From NCBI GenBank assembly GCA_051293835.1, contig JBPKMA010000003.1, forward strand, positions 248,001 through 312,000: a DNA stretch of 64,000 bases, written 5' to 3'. The position numbers and the translations under genes are program-made. The notes under the pieces were generated by a model. That model ran no database searches, had not been told where the DNA came from, and was given only the letters and a program-made list of their open reading frames with translations. Position 1 is the stretch's first letter; every line of letters begins with the position of its first letter. Source of the DNA: DATLZU01 sp051293835. Lineage in GTDB: Bacteria; Nitrospirota; Nitrospiria; Nitrospirales; Nitrospiraceae. Shown here piece by piece: positions 18,181 through 27,801 of the stretch.

Positions 18181-18437
18181 CGCTGTGTCCTCTTTTTCGG
18201 TCGGTCAGCCGGACGCTGCGGGAGGTGGCTTGCCAACGGAACCTGTCTCTCGCGGGAGTCCAACATGGGGAGCGTCCTCCACCGGTTCCGACATACTAAT
18301 AGCTTACCGACTTGCACATTTTTTTGCCAGACCGAGCGGAATCGGATTTTTGTCAAGCGAAGCGTCGCTTGACTTCCTCACAAGGAGCTGGCACCAGTAG
18401 TCCGCACCAACCGTCTGGTCGCTGACTGGAGGAGGCG

Positions 18438-19007
18438 ATGATAACCCGCTGCGAGTGGGCCAAGACCGCGCTGATGATTCAGTATCATGACGAAGAATGG
18501 GGCATGCCGGTGCACGATGATCGACAGCTGTTCGAATTTCTGATTCTAGAGGGCGCTCAGGCGGGATTGAGCTGGGAAACGATTTTGAAAAAGCGGGGCG
18601 CCTATCGCGCCGCCTTCGATGGATTCGACGTTAAAGCTGTTGCCGCGTATGACGGTCAGACGATCCAGCGGCTGTTGGCCGATTCGGGCATCGTCCGCAA
18701 CCGGCTCAAAATTGCGGCGGCGATCGACAACGCCAAAGCCTTCCTGCAAGTGCAACGAGAATTCGGCAGCTTCGACGCCTATATCTGGCGATTCGTCGGC
18801 GGGAAACCCAAGGTCAACCGTTGGCGATCACTAAGGGAGATTCCAGCTCGTACGCCCGACTCGGACGCGATGAGCGCAGACCTCAAACGCCGGGGATTCC
18901 GGTTCGTCGGCTCGACCATCTGCTATGCCTTCATGCAGGCGGTCGGGATGGTCAACGACCATACGGTCCACTGCTTCCGCTACAAGCAGCTACGCTCGCA
19001 GGCGTAA
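18438..19007 (+). CDS. tag: DNA-3-methyladenine glycosylase I
   Basis: This base-excision repair enzyme removes 3-methyladenine from DNA. The N-terminus has RCEWAKTALMIQYHDEEWGMP, with the zinc Cys and His of the HhH-GPD Tag family. The substrate pocket lies in LEGAQAGLSWETILKKR. The remaining zinc ligands are in NDHTVHCFRY near the C-terminus. Length (189 residues) is standard. GGAGGAGG lies just before the ATG. It is divergent from msrB. Confidence 0.96.
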   Translation: MITRCEWAKTALMIQYHDEEWGMPVHDDRQLFEFLILEGAQAGLSWETILKKRGAYRAAFDGFDVKAVAAYDGQTIQRLLADSGIVRNRLKIAAAIDNAKAFLQVQREFGSFDAYIWRFVGGKPKVNRWRSLREIPARTPDSDAMSADLKRRGFRFVGSTICYAFMQAVGMVNDHTVHCFRYKQLRSQA

Positions 19008-19079
19008 GAGGCCGCTGACCGGAATGGCCGGAAGCGGCTGAGCCCGGTCGCCACAGCACAAAGCTGGGTTCTGCCTTTG

Positions 19080-21479
19080 TCAGGCCGGGAGGCCGACTGC
19101 CGGTGCGACACCGTTGGTCGGTTCGTGAGCGAAGGTGTTGGGTGGTGACGCGAACGCGGCCTGCAGGACTTCTTCGATTTTCCCTACCAGAATGAACTCG
19201 AGATCCTGCCGCACCTCCTCCGGTACCTCCTTGAGGTCCTTCTCGTTGGCCTTGGGCAGGATGATCCGCTTGATGCCGGCCCGATGCGCAGCCAAAACCT
19301 TCTCTTTGATTCCGCCGACCGGCAGCACCAACCCGCTCAGGCTGATCTCCCCCGTCATGGCCGTATCACTGCGGACTGGCGTGCCGACATAGGCCGACGC
19401 TAAGGCCGTCGCGATCGTGATACCGGCCGAAGGGCCGTCCTTGGGAATCGCGCCGGAGGGCACGTGGATGTGAACACCGTTGCGCTTGAAGCGGGAAATG
19501 TCCAATCCCATTGCTTCCGCATGGGCCCACAGGTAGCTGCGCGCCGCACGCGCGGATTCCTGCATCACGTCGCCCAACTGTCCGGTCAGGGTCAACTCAT
19601 GGCTGCCAGGGAGCAAACTGGTCTCGACGTACAACACGTCCCCGCCAGTCGGTGTCCAGGCTAAGCCTGTCGCCACACCGGGCGGCAATTGCTTGCGCGC
19701 CTCTTCCGGCATAAAGCGCTCCGATCCGAGCCAGTCGTTGAGGTGCTCTTTCGTGATCGTGACCGGCTCGCGCGGCTGATCCTCCGGTTGATCGGCGAAT
19801 TTCAACGCCACTTTCCTCGTCAATCGGCCGAGCATCTGCTCCAGTTGCCGCACGCCTGCCTCCCGCGTGTACCGGCTGATGATGTGCTCGATCACGTCGT
19901 TGGGCAGCGACACGTGTTCCGGCTGCAGGCCGGCCTCCTTCAGGCGTCGGGGCCAGAGATAGCGGACCGCGATTTCCAGTTTTTCCCGCTCGCTGTAGCC
20001 CGGTAGGCGGATGACTTCCATCCGATCCAGCAGGGGCTGGCTGATCGGGTCGAGTGTGTTCGCCGTCGTGATGAAAAAGACTTTCGACAGATCAAACGGC
20101 AGATCCAGATAATGATCCCGGAACGTGTGGTTCTGCGCCGGGTCGAGAATTTCCAACAGTGCGGCGGCCGGATCGCCCCGGAAGTCGCGACCCATCTTGT
20201 CCACTTCGTCCAGCATCAGCACCGGATTGTTCACGCCGGCCCGGCGGATGGCCTGAATGATCCGGCCGGGCAACGCGCCGACGTAGGTGCGCCGGTGGCC
20301 GCGCAGTTCGGCTTCGTCATGGACGCCGCCGAGGCTGAACCGTTCGAAGGTGCGACCCATCGCTCGCGCGATGGACTGCCCCAAGCTGGTCTTGCCCACG
20401 CCCGGTGGACCGACCAGACAGAGGATCGGCGCTTTGGCGCCGGGGTTAAGCTTCAACACTGCCAAGTGCTCGACGATGCGTTCCTTGACTTCTTTGATCC
20501 CGTAGTGATCTTCATCCAAGACCTGGCGCACGCGGGCAAGGTCGAGGCTGTCCTGCGACGCCTTTTTCCATGGCAATTCGAGGACCAGCTCCAGATAGCT
20601 GCGGATCACCTGATGGTCCGGGGAAGCCGGCGGAATCTTCGCCAGCCGGGCGACCTCTCGCTCGGCTTCTTTCCGCACATGGTCGGGAAGATCGGCCTCC
20701 TGAATCTGTTTTTTAAGATGCGCGACCTCGCTTTCCTCGCTGTCTGATTCGCCCAATTCCTGTTGAATCGCCTTTAACTGCTCGCGCAGGATGTACTCGC
20801 GTTGCGTCTTGCCGATCTTCGCCTGGGCCTCACTGGCGATTTTTTCGCGCAGTTGAAAGATCTGAATTTCCCGCGACAGCGTGGTGTAAAGTCCACGCAG
20901 CAAATCCGCCCTGGTCTGGGCTTCCAGCAATTGCTGCTCGCCTTCCACGGTGAGGTTTAAGAACGACGCGATGCGATAGGCGAGCGCCACCGGGTCGTCC
21001 TCGTTCCGGAGAGCCATGACGGCTTCCTGAATCCCGGGCGATTGGATGAGCTTGGGCAGATCCGTCACCAAGTCCTGAATGGCCCGGTGCAGCGCCTCCA
21101 CTTCCGTGCTGGAATCTTCCAGCACCGGCAGTGGCCGCGCGCGGGCAAGCAGGAAGGGATCGGTGTGTTCAAGCCTCAACAGCACGACGCGCTCGAGTCC
21201 CTGGACCAGCACGTGCAAGACGCCTTCCGGCGAGCGGCCGACTTGTTTGATGACTGCTTTCGTCCCAATGGTGTAGAGATCGTCGAGACCGGGCTCTTCT
21301 GTCTGCGGATCGCGTTGCGCCACGATCAGCAGGGTTTTCTCTTCCGTCTTCATGGCCGCTTCCACCGCGGCGACGGATCGCATGCGGCCGACGGTTAGGG
21401 GCATCATGACGCCCGGAAACAGGACGGTGCGCTTGATGGGCAGGACGGGCAATTGTATGAGAACCGGTTCGTCGTTCAT
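19080..21479 (-). CDS. lon: ATP-dependent protease Lon
   Basis: This cytoplasmic AAA+ serine protease degrades misfolded and regulatory proteins. The 799-residue protein has the LonA order: an N-terminal substrate-binding domain (LPVLPIKRTVLFPGVMMPL), a coiled-coil, the AAA+ module with Walker A CLVGPPGVGKTSLG near residue 350, Walker B PVLMLDEVDKMG, and the protease domain with the catalytic Ser in KDGPSAGITIA and Lys in GGIKEKVLAAHRAG. The dyad is intact. It is flanked by a lipoprotein of unknown function and convergent with tag. Confidence 0.98.
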   Translation of the reverse strand: MNDEPVLIQLPVLPIKRTVLFPGVMMPLTVGRMRSVAAVEAAMKTEEKTLLIVAQRDPQTEEPGLDDLYTIGTKAVIKQVGRSPEGVLHVLVQGLERVVLLRLEHTDPFLLARARPLPVLEDSSTEVEALHRAIQDLVTDLPKLIQSPGIQEAVMALRNEDDPVALAYRIASFLNLTVEGEQQLLEAQTRADLLRGLYTTLSREIQIFQLREKIASEAQAKIGKTQREYILREQLKAIQQELGESDSEESEVAHLKKQIQEADLPDHVRKEAEREVARLAKIPPASPDHQVIRSYLELVLELPWKKASQDSLDLARVRQVLDEDHYGIKEVKERIVEHLAVLKLNPGAKAPILCLVGPPGVGKTSLGQSIARAMGRTFERFSLGGVHDEAELRGHRRTYVGALPGRIIQAIRRAGVNNPVLMLDEVDKMGRDFRGDPAAALLEILDPAQNHTFRDHYLDLPFDLSKVFFITTANTLDPISQPLLDRMEVIRLPGYSEREKLEIAVRYLWPRRLKEAGLQPEHVSLPNDVIEHIISRYTREAGVRQLEQMLGRLTRKVALKFADQPEDQPREPVTITKEHLNDWLGSERFMPEEARKQLPPGVATGLAWTPTGGDVLYVETSLLPGSHELTLTGQLGDVMQESARAARSYLWAHAEAMGLDISRFKRNGVHIHVPSGAIPKDGPSAGITIATALASAYVGTPVRSDTAMTGEISLSGLVLPVGGIKEKVLAAHRAGIKRIILPKANEKDLKEVPEEVRQDLEFILVGKIEEVLQAAFASPPNTFAHEPTNGVAPAVGLPA

Positions 21480-21677
21480 TCCTCGCCTCCTCGGGTGAGA
21501 GTCACGCGCTCAAACACGTCGATGTCGCGCACCAGGATGCGCCGCTTGCTACGCTCAGCGGGAACAACCACGAGATAGCCACCGGTTCGCCTGAGTCAAG
21601 TTAATGGCGATGCGGTCTGTTCGCCGATGAGACGGGCGAGTCGAGGGGGGCGCGACGTTCCTGTGGGGGCTGCTCGT

Positions 21678-23687
21678 TCAGCGGTCGATGAACAGGCCAC
21701 CCGTCCGATCGAGAACGATGCGCCCGTTGTCCCGCCGTTCCCGGTCTCCCGAAGGCGTGGGAATCAAGGTGTACTCGTCGTGTCCGGCCAGATCGAAAAA
21801 GCCGCTCATGCTGTGATCAGAGGCCATACCCATGCCGTCGGGAACGGCATACCGATCGCGTCCGCCCTCCTCGACAAAGAGACTCCATGAACGGTGATCG
21901 GCGCGGCCGAGACCGGTGGATCGTTGTAACTCGTATCCATCGTTGCCGTGGCCTGCGTCGACGAACAGCGTCACGCTGCGGTCCCAGGCCGCACCGCCGT
22001 TGTAAAACGGCCCAGTGGAGCTGTAGCGGTCATCCCCGTGTCGGTCCAGGAACAGCGCGACACCGTTGTGTGCCCCGGCGGCGTGGCCGTAGCGCGCGGC
22101 AGTGTGTTCATCGTCGCCGTTCAGGTCCATTTTGAGGCCGACGCCGAAGAAATAGCCGACGCCCTGTGAAAAGTTCGAGCTGCGGTACCGGTCGTCCCCC
22201 TCCGAGTCGATCAATAGCCCCCAGCCGCCGGCGAGGCTCAAGGCTTGTTCCGCGGTGTTCTTGGAGAACACCCGCTTGCCGGAACCCGACCCGAGCCCGA
22301 AACAGTCGTACTGGAAAGCCGGATCGTCGGGCTTGGCGTTCGGGACATCGGTCGCGTTGTACCCGCTGGGATATTTGTCGCCGCATTGGTAGAAGTCGTT
22401 GCCCCCTGTGTCGAGGACCGCGCCGATGCCGGATGGCCCACCGAAACCGATCGCATAGCCGTAACTGGTATACCGATCATCGCCCGCTTCGTCCAGGAGC
22501 AGACCCAGCCCGCCGATCGCCGCGCCTTGGGTGAAGCGACTGCCCATGTACGCGTCGTTGCCAGCCCTGTCGTAAAGGATGCCGAGACCGGCGAACCCGG
22601 TTCCGCCCGACCCGTCCGACAGTTGGTACACGTCGTCCCCGGCAAGATCGATCAGCAGGCCGACACCCAAGCGCCCTGTGGCGAGCCCCAGCGGCGCGGC
22701 GGTGTAGGTGTCATGGCCGGCCAGGTCGATCACGACGCTGTTGCCCTGGTCGGCGTCACTGGCCGCAGCGATCACTCCGCGGTAGGTGTCGTTGCCCCCG
22801 AGGTCGAGGATGAGGCCAATGCGTCCGTCCATATCGTAAGTGTTGGGCCCAGGTCCGCCGATCACGATCATGCCGTACGAGGTGTTGGTTGCCAGCAGCA
22901 CATCTCCCGTCATTCCCGCCGGCGGCGTCGAGAGCGATTGGCTGTCGTGAAATGCGAGCCGCACCTGTTCAAGCCAACGAAGGTTGGCCAGGCGGGTCAG
23001 GGCCTGAGCGGCCGCGATCAGCGACGCATAGTCCACCTGTTCTTCGAGAAGGCGGACATAGCGGTGATCTTCTCGGGCGTGCGACACGAGGTCATCGGTG
23101 AGCGGCGCCACGTGCGGCGTAAATCGTCCGACCACGCGGCCGGCGTGCGCAAAGAGAAACTGCCGGTCTTTTTGACCGAGATTCCGTAGGGCCTTTTCCC
23201 GCAAGGCTGATGCCTGTCCCAAGACGTCAGCCAGGAACGTCACGGAATCATCACGGTTCACTCTATCGGGAAAGGCCAAGGGGTTGAAGAAGGTTGTTGT
23301 GCGGTCCATCCCCGCTTCCATGACATCGATCAACGCCGGCAGAGTTTCAACGCCCGACTCCGCCAGTTCCGCGATCAGCAGTCCCTGGCGCTCCAGGTTG
23401 GCCAACCCGAACCAGGGATCCTTCAAGCTCGTCAGTGCCAGGCGCCGCTTGAAGGCGGCTGGCACCGCCTCGTGGTCGGCCAGCCCTTTGAGCGCCGCGG
23501 CTTCTTGCGCCGAAAGGTATCGGTCGATGTCGGGCTGGATCTGAACTCGGATGTGGCTTACGATCGCTTGGCGCATCCGGTTGGTGGGAGGAGAAAGGCT
23601 CATGGGCCAGCCGGGCTGAAAAAGGCCGCAACCCGTGAGCGTCAGGACCAGGATAATAAACCAGACGCGCGGGATCGTGGGAATCAT
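21678..23687 (-). CDS. Large lipoprotein with about twelve G-[DN/H]-D-x-Y repeats, function unknown
   Basis: From ATG 23687 the 669-residue protein has a lipoprotein signal (WFIILVLTLTGCGLF, lipobox LTGC). A helical N-terminal half precedes a C-terminal half of tandem units each containing D-x-x-G-x-D-x-Y: GGNDTY, AGHDTY, AGDDVY, AGNDAY, AGDDRY, GGNDFY, EGDDRY, NGDDEH, HGDDRY, HGNDGY, GGRDRY and AGHDEY, with glycine-rich linkers such as GLGILYDRAG. The repeat recalls RTX-like calcium-binding beta-rolls but differs in its invariant Tyr and spacing. Longer upstream starts would overlap the pseudogene on the other strand and lack the signal. I do not recognise a named family. It probably sits in the periplasm or on the outer membrane. 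Confidence 0.8.
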   Translation of the reverse strand: MIPTIPRVWFIILVLTLTGCGLFQPGWPMSLSPPTNRMRQAIVSHIRVQIQPDIDRYLSAQEAAALKGLADHEAVPAAFKRRLALTSLKDPWFGLANLERQGLLIAELAESGVETLPALIDVMEAGMDRTTTFFNPLAFPDRVNRDDSVTFLADVLGQASALREKALRNLGQKDRQFLFAHAGRVVGRFTPHVAPLTDDLVSHAREDHRYVRLLEEQVDYASLIAAAQALTRLANLRWLEQVRLAFHDSQSLSTPPAGMTGDVLLATNTSYGMIVIGGPGPNTYDMDGRIGLILDLGGNDTYRGVIAAASDADQGNSVVIDLAGHDTYTAAPLGLATGRLGVGLLIDLAGDDVYQLSDGSGGTGFAGLGILYDRAGNDAYMGSRFTQGAAIGGLGLLLDEAGDDRYTSYGYAIGFGGPSGIGAVLDTGGNDFYQCGDKYPSGYNATDVPNAKPDDPAFQYDCFGLGSGSGKRVFSKNTAEQALSLAGGWGLLIDSEGDDRYRSSNFSQGVGYFFGVGLKMDLNGDDEHTAARYGHAAGAHNGVALFLDRHGDDRYSSTGPFYNGGAAWDRSVTLFVDAGHGNDGYELQRSTGLGRADHRSWSLFVEEGGRDRYAVPDGMGMASDHSMSGFFDLAGHDEYTLIPTPSGDRERRDNGRIVLDRTGGLFIDR

Positions 23688-23799
23688 TGTTCTTCTTTGA
23701 GTTGTCAGCCCTCGGCTATCGGCTTGCCCAGGTTGACGCGAGGCTGGGTCATGCGTAGCGTCACCCATCGTCCTGTTGAATGTCGAAGGAGATTTCCTT

Positions 23800-24657
23800 A
23801 TGCGTACACTACCACAACTCTTGACGGGCCTTCTCTGCATCGGGATGTCGCTGGATCCGGGTGCCGTGTCAGCACAGGACGCGAAACCGATCGACGAATT
23901 GACAGAGTTGGCGGAGGATGTCTTTCTTGTCCGACACAAGGCGCACCAGGGGTTGGTGGTGGTGACGGCAGACGGCGTGATCGCGACAGATCCGATCAGC
24001 GTCGAAGCCGCGGTGTGGCTCAAAGCGGAATTGAAGAAGCTCACGGCGAAATCCGTGCGCGACGTTATCTACAGCCATGACCATGCCGACCATATCACAG
24101 GCGGGACGATGTTCGCCGATACGGCCGTGTTCGTTAGCCATTGGCGGGCGAGGCAGGATATCCTGGAGAAAAGGCTGGCGGAGACGCCATTGCTGGAACT
24201 GACTTCACCGACCGGCTTTTCATCGATTTAGGCGGAAAGCATATAGAGGCGATCTATGTCGGGCGGAACCATTCCGACAACCGCGTGGTGGTGTTGCTAC
24301 CTCGAGAACGGGTGCTCTTCGCCGTGGATTTCATTCCGGTAGAAGCCGTGGCTTATCGCCGGATGCGCGATTCCTATCCGGAAGAGTAGATCGAATCGCT
24401 CAAGCGGGTCGAGCAGTTGGATCTCGACATTCTTGTACCGGGGCACGGTCTGGTCGGTCGCAAAGAGCATGTGCGGATGTTTCGGGAATACCTCGAGGAC
24501 CTGATGTGGGAAGTGCGGCACGCGGTCTTGATAAGGGATGAGTCTGGAGGACGCCAAGCAGATGATCAGCCTGCCGAAGTACGAACAATGGAACGGCTAT
24601 CCTGACTGGTTCCTCGAAAATATCGAGGCCATGTATCAGTACCTTTCCGTGCACTGA
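23800..24657 (+). pseudogene. Broken metallo-beta-lactamase-fold hydrolase gene
   Basis: The original product is readable throughout. A signal peptide (LLTGLLCIGMSLDPGAVSA) leads to VFLVRHKAHQGLVVVTADG and the metal motif SHDHADH. A frameshift near 24190-24200 leads into LFIDLGGKHIEAIYVGRNHS and VLFAVDFIPVEAVAYRRM. An in-frame TAG at 24387-24389 precedes ILVPGHGLVGRKEHV. A second frameshift leads to MSLEDAKQMISLPKYEQ and the stop at 24655-24657. Two frameshifts plus one nonsense codon show it is dead. A ribosome-binding site (AAGGAGA) still precedes the ATG. It is divergent from the repeat lipoprotein. Confidence 0.8.
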
Positions 24658-25180
24658 ATGTTGGGTTTTTTCAGAGCTGGTATGCCGACGCGTTCATTGG
24701 AGTCCGTTTCTCGCCAGTGCCTGCCTTTGCCGGACTCGCTGCAGGGCGCAACGGATCGTTTCCCCCCAAAGTCCATCATCGCTTTTGCGTTGTTCTAATC
24801 ACCGGCTGCAGCCAGCGCTTTTCCGCACAGTGGAGCCTGGCGAAATCGTCATCTTATAGAACGATCGTTCCGCCGGATTTGATGACTGCTCCATGACCGG
24901 TGCGCGGAGCGCGCGCCGGGTCTTGCTTAAATTCATCCGTAATCACAGCAGTTTGTAGCGATTCAGCGCGTGCGACGAAGGATGGCATATTGGTTGCGTA
25001 ACTGCCCAGTGTCAACCTATTCCTCCGTGTCCCGGCATCGTTGGACGTTTGGGGGAGCAAGGCTGAGCGATCGTGCAGACTTGGACGAATTTTTAGTTAG
25101 TAGGCTGGAGCGACTGTTGCCGATCATTTCCATGCACCGTGACGGCAGAAACTGCGAGGATTCCATTGCTGACTGCAACG
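24658..25180. other. Intergenic stretch without a supportable gene, except for a sigma-54 promoter
   Basis: Between the dead hydrolase and the dead sigma-54 activator I see no reading frame with convincing features. A minus-strand frame at 24854-25060 is open but has no ribosome-binding site or recognisable motif. The only clear signal is the -24/-12 element at 24983-24998. Confidence 0.5.
24983..24998 (+). promoter_or_regulatory. Predicted sigma-54 (-24/-12) promoter
   Basis: TGGCATATTGGTTGCG matches the sigma-54 consensus TGGCA-N6-TTGC with correct spacing between the GG and GC doublets. It points toward the decayed sigma-54 activator whose ATG is at 25181, leaving a leader of roughly 170 bases. 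It may be a relic of autoregulation or belong to a lost gene. Confidence 0.5.
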
Positions 25181-26575
25181 ATGCCGGACAAGACCGAACT
25201 GAACTATGAGGTTTTCCTTGAAGTGACGAACGTACTGAACTCCCAGCGCGACACGGGAGAGCCTGTAGCGGGCGATCGCTGGACAGATCCGCCAGGTGGT
25301 CCCTTGGGAGCGCGCAGGTCTGACGCTCTACGATCCCAAGCTGGATGGGTTCCGCTTTTGCGCGGTCGTGACGGATCTGCCACGATTGGTTCTCCAGCCG
25401 GATTCCGTCATCCAGCGGAAAGGGAGCGCGGTCTGATAGGTCTACGAACATCAGCGGGTCCACATCCGCTCGAACCTCCATCGCGAGTGGATCTTCCTCG
25501 AAGACGAGGACTATCTCAAGGAAGGTCTGGCCGAATGATCAACCTGCCGCTGCTCGTTCGTGGCACCTGTTTGGGCACCTTGAAATCGGGAGTGTCCAAA
25601 CGGGGGATCCTGATCCCCAGGATGTTCGATTTCTGCAACACGTCGCGACGCAGGTCGCGTTCGCGATCGAACAGGTGCGGGCGTACGAGCCAATCAAGCG
25701 ACTGAGCGAGCAGCTTGCTCAGCAGAACGAGTATCTGGTCGATGAAGTCAAGCGGAGTCAGGGGGTAGGCTCGATCATCGGAGAGAGTCCGGCTTTTGTG
25801 CAGGTTTTGAATCTCGTGCTGGCGGTCGCCCCGACCGACACCACCGTGCTCCTGACCGGCGAGACCGGCACCGGCAAGGGCGTCGTGGCCCGGGCGATCC
25901 ATGACATGATCTGAGTCCAAGGCAAGACACGCCCTTCATTCGGGTCAACTGCTTGGCCTTTTGCAGGACCAGCTTGTCAACCGTGTGGGCGGAACGCGAT
26001 CGATTCCGGTCAACGTGCGCATCATTGCCGCTACGAACGCCAACCTGATGGATGCGATCGTCAAAGGAACCCTTCGGGCCGATCTCTTCTACCGCCTGAA
26101 CGTATTCCCTATTCCCATTCCGCCGCTGCGCGAACGGCCTGAGGACATTCCGCTGTTGGCCTGCCATTTTCTCGCCGAATGCAGCCAGCGCTTCTGCCGG
26201 CCTGATCTGACGATCGAGCCGCACTCAATGGAGCGGCTGGTCCGGTATCACTGGACCGGGAATGTACGGGAGTTGAAGAACGTGATCGAACACGCGGTGA
26301 TCTTGTGCCGTTCGTCCACGGTGGAGATCGACGAACGCCTGTTGCCCTCCGTCGGCCAACTGTCTTAAACCACTTTCCCTTCAACCACGGAAGAGGTTGG
26401 ACGCCACCACATCCTGAGCGTTCTGGAGCGGACGAGCGGGCGGATCTATGGACCGTAGGGTGCGGCCGAGGTGCTCGGGATGCATCCGAGCACCTTGCGA
26501 GGGCGCATGCGCAAGCTCGAGGTCACACGTCCGCCTCGTGCGAAAGCGGGGAAACGAGACGGACAACCGGTTTGA
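25181..26575 (+). pseudogene. Decayed sigma-54-dependent activator (GAF-AAA-Fis) gene
   Basis: The remnant starts at ATG 25181 (TELNYEVFLEVTNVLNSQRD), a GAF-domain opening. Shifted frames then give VPWERAGLTLYDPKLDGF, then FLQHVATQVAFAIEQVRAYE and the AAA start TVLLTGETGTGKGVVARAIH. An in-frame TGA follows at about 25912. The part that should hold GAFTGA and Walker B is missing. The reading resumes with VRIIAATNANLMDAIVKG, LFYRLNVFPIPIPPLRERPE and WTGNVRELKNVIEHA. The Fis-like end (GAAEVLGMHPSTLRGRMRKL) carries an in-frame TAG just before it. Multiple frameshifts, stops and an internal deletion make it non-functional. Confidence 0.85.
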
Positions 26576-26872
26576 CCCGCCGCATCGGTCCTGTCACCAC
26601 CCGGAATTCGTACAGCCGGCATTCGGAGGTCTCCATTTAAAGATCGGGATTCGGCGTAACAGCGCCAGGCCGATCAGTTTTGATAGGTGCGCCTCGCCGG
26701 AACAGGGTCCGGTGGTCCAACCTCTATCCTAGGTTACAGACTGCAGCCTTGCCGCTAGCACTCTTCTGCGGGTACTGCTTCCCGCCCTATGGCCCGGGTG
26801 CAAAGAGGCGATAAAGTGTGCTATCCATGTCGAGCGCAGGCAGAAGCCCTTCGTGCGAAACGGCAACCCACG

Positions 26873-27412
26873 ATGAAGTTCTGCAGCCAATGTGGCGCGC
26901 CGGTTATCCGGAAAGTGCCGCCCGGCGACAACTTGCCTCGGTTCGTCTGCGAAGCCTGCCAGGCCATTCATTATCAGAACCCCAAGATTGTGGCCGGCTG
27001 TATTCCGGAATGGAACGGCTCGATTTTACTCTGCCGCCGGGCGATCGAGCCGCGTTCAGGCCTGTGGACCTTCCCGGCCGGATTCATGGAAATCGGCGAG
27101 AGCGCGGAGCAGGCCGCGCTACGGGAAACCCTCGAGGAGGCCCATGCGGACGTGGAGATCGCGTCGCTTTACGCGGTCTTCAGCCTACCTCATATCAGCC
27201 AGGTCTATATGGTGTTCCGTGGTCTCATGCGGAGCCCGGACTTTAAGGCCGGGGCCGAGAGCCTGGAGGTCCAATTGTTCTCGCCTGAAGCCATTCCCTG
27301 GGATCTGCTGGCCTTTCCGGTCATCCAGGAGACCCTGGCTTGCTATGTGCGGGATTTGGAGCAAGGGTGCTTTACGGTCCATGTGGGTAGCGTCATGCCA
27401 CCTATGCGATAG
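26873..27412 (+). CDS. NUDIX hydrolase with N-terminal zinc-ribbon
   Basis: The protein begins with a CxxC...CxxC zinc-ribbon (MKFCSQCGAPV and FVCEACQAIHYQNPK). It then has a NUDIX domain with the box GFMEIGESAEQAALRETLEE, fitting G-x5-E-x7-RE-x2-EE. This layout is shared with NudC-like NADH/ADP-ribose pyrophosphatases, but the NudC specificity motif is not evident, so the substrate is open. I chose ATG 26873, right before the zinc-ribbon; an upstream in-frame ATG at 26789 would add 28 poorly conserved-looking residues. Length from 26873 is 179 residues. Confidence 0.85.
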   Translation: MKFCSQCGAPVIRKVPPGDNLPRFVCEACQAIHYQNPKIVAGCIPEWNGSILLCRRAIEPRSGLWTFPAGFMEIGESAEQAALRETLEEAHADVEIASLYAVFSLPHISQVYMVFRGLMRSPDFKAGAESLEVQLFSPEAIPWDLLAFPVIQETLACYVRDLEQGCFTVHVGSVMPPMR

Positions 27413-27462
27413 GCCTATCCCCAATCGGCCAGTGTAGGTTGGGCAAAGCCAGGGTCCACTCC

Positions 27463-27480
27463 TCCGTCTGTCCAGACGGA
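27463..27480. repeat. Perfect 18-bp inverted repeat
   Basis: TCCGTCTG-TC-CAGACGGA is an exact 8+2+8 palindrome about 50 bases after the NUDIX stop. It may help transcription termination, although a two-base loop is too tight for a normal terminator hairpin. I see no gene in the surrounding 27413-27801 stretch. Confidence 0.4.
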
Positions 27481-27801
27481 GAAACTTAAAACCCTGCGGT
27501 TCCCGGTAATCCAGCCCAACTCCTCCAGGCGCCGGGCGTTCTGACCCTCCACCGCGGTAGGCCTGCTCATCCGGCTTCGCTCGGGTACAGGTCTAGGTCC
27601 GGATCGCCGGACAATTCCCAAGGCCGATCGTCCACAGAGCCTGTGATCGATTCCTTCAACTTGTTTGTCGAACGCCACTCAGAATCTTTCATGAGGCACC
27701 GTGCCGGACTATAATTCGGCACTTATTTCGCCGATCGGCGGAGCGGGTAACGCAGACGGCGGAGACGCAGGTAGAAGCACCATGGCGGCAAAGGAGTTCC
27801 C

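Noticed and set aside
22245..23189. 314-codon plus-strand frame
   Set aside because: It lies opposite the repeat lipoprotein and is a shadow of its repeats.
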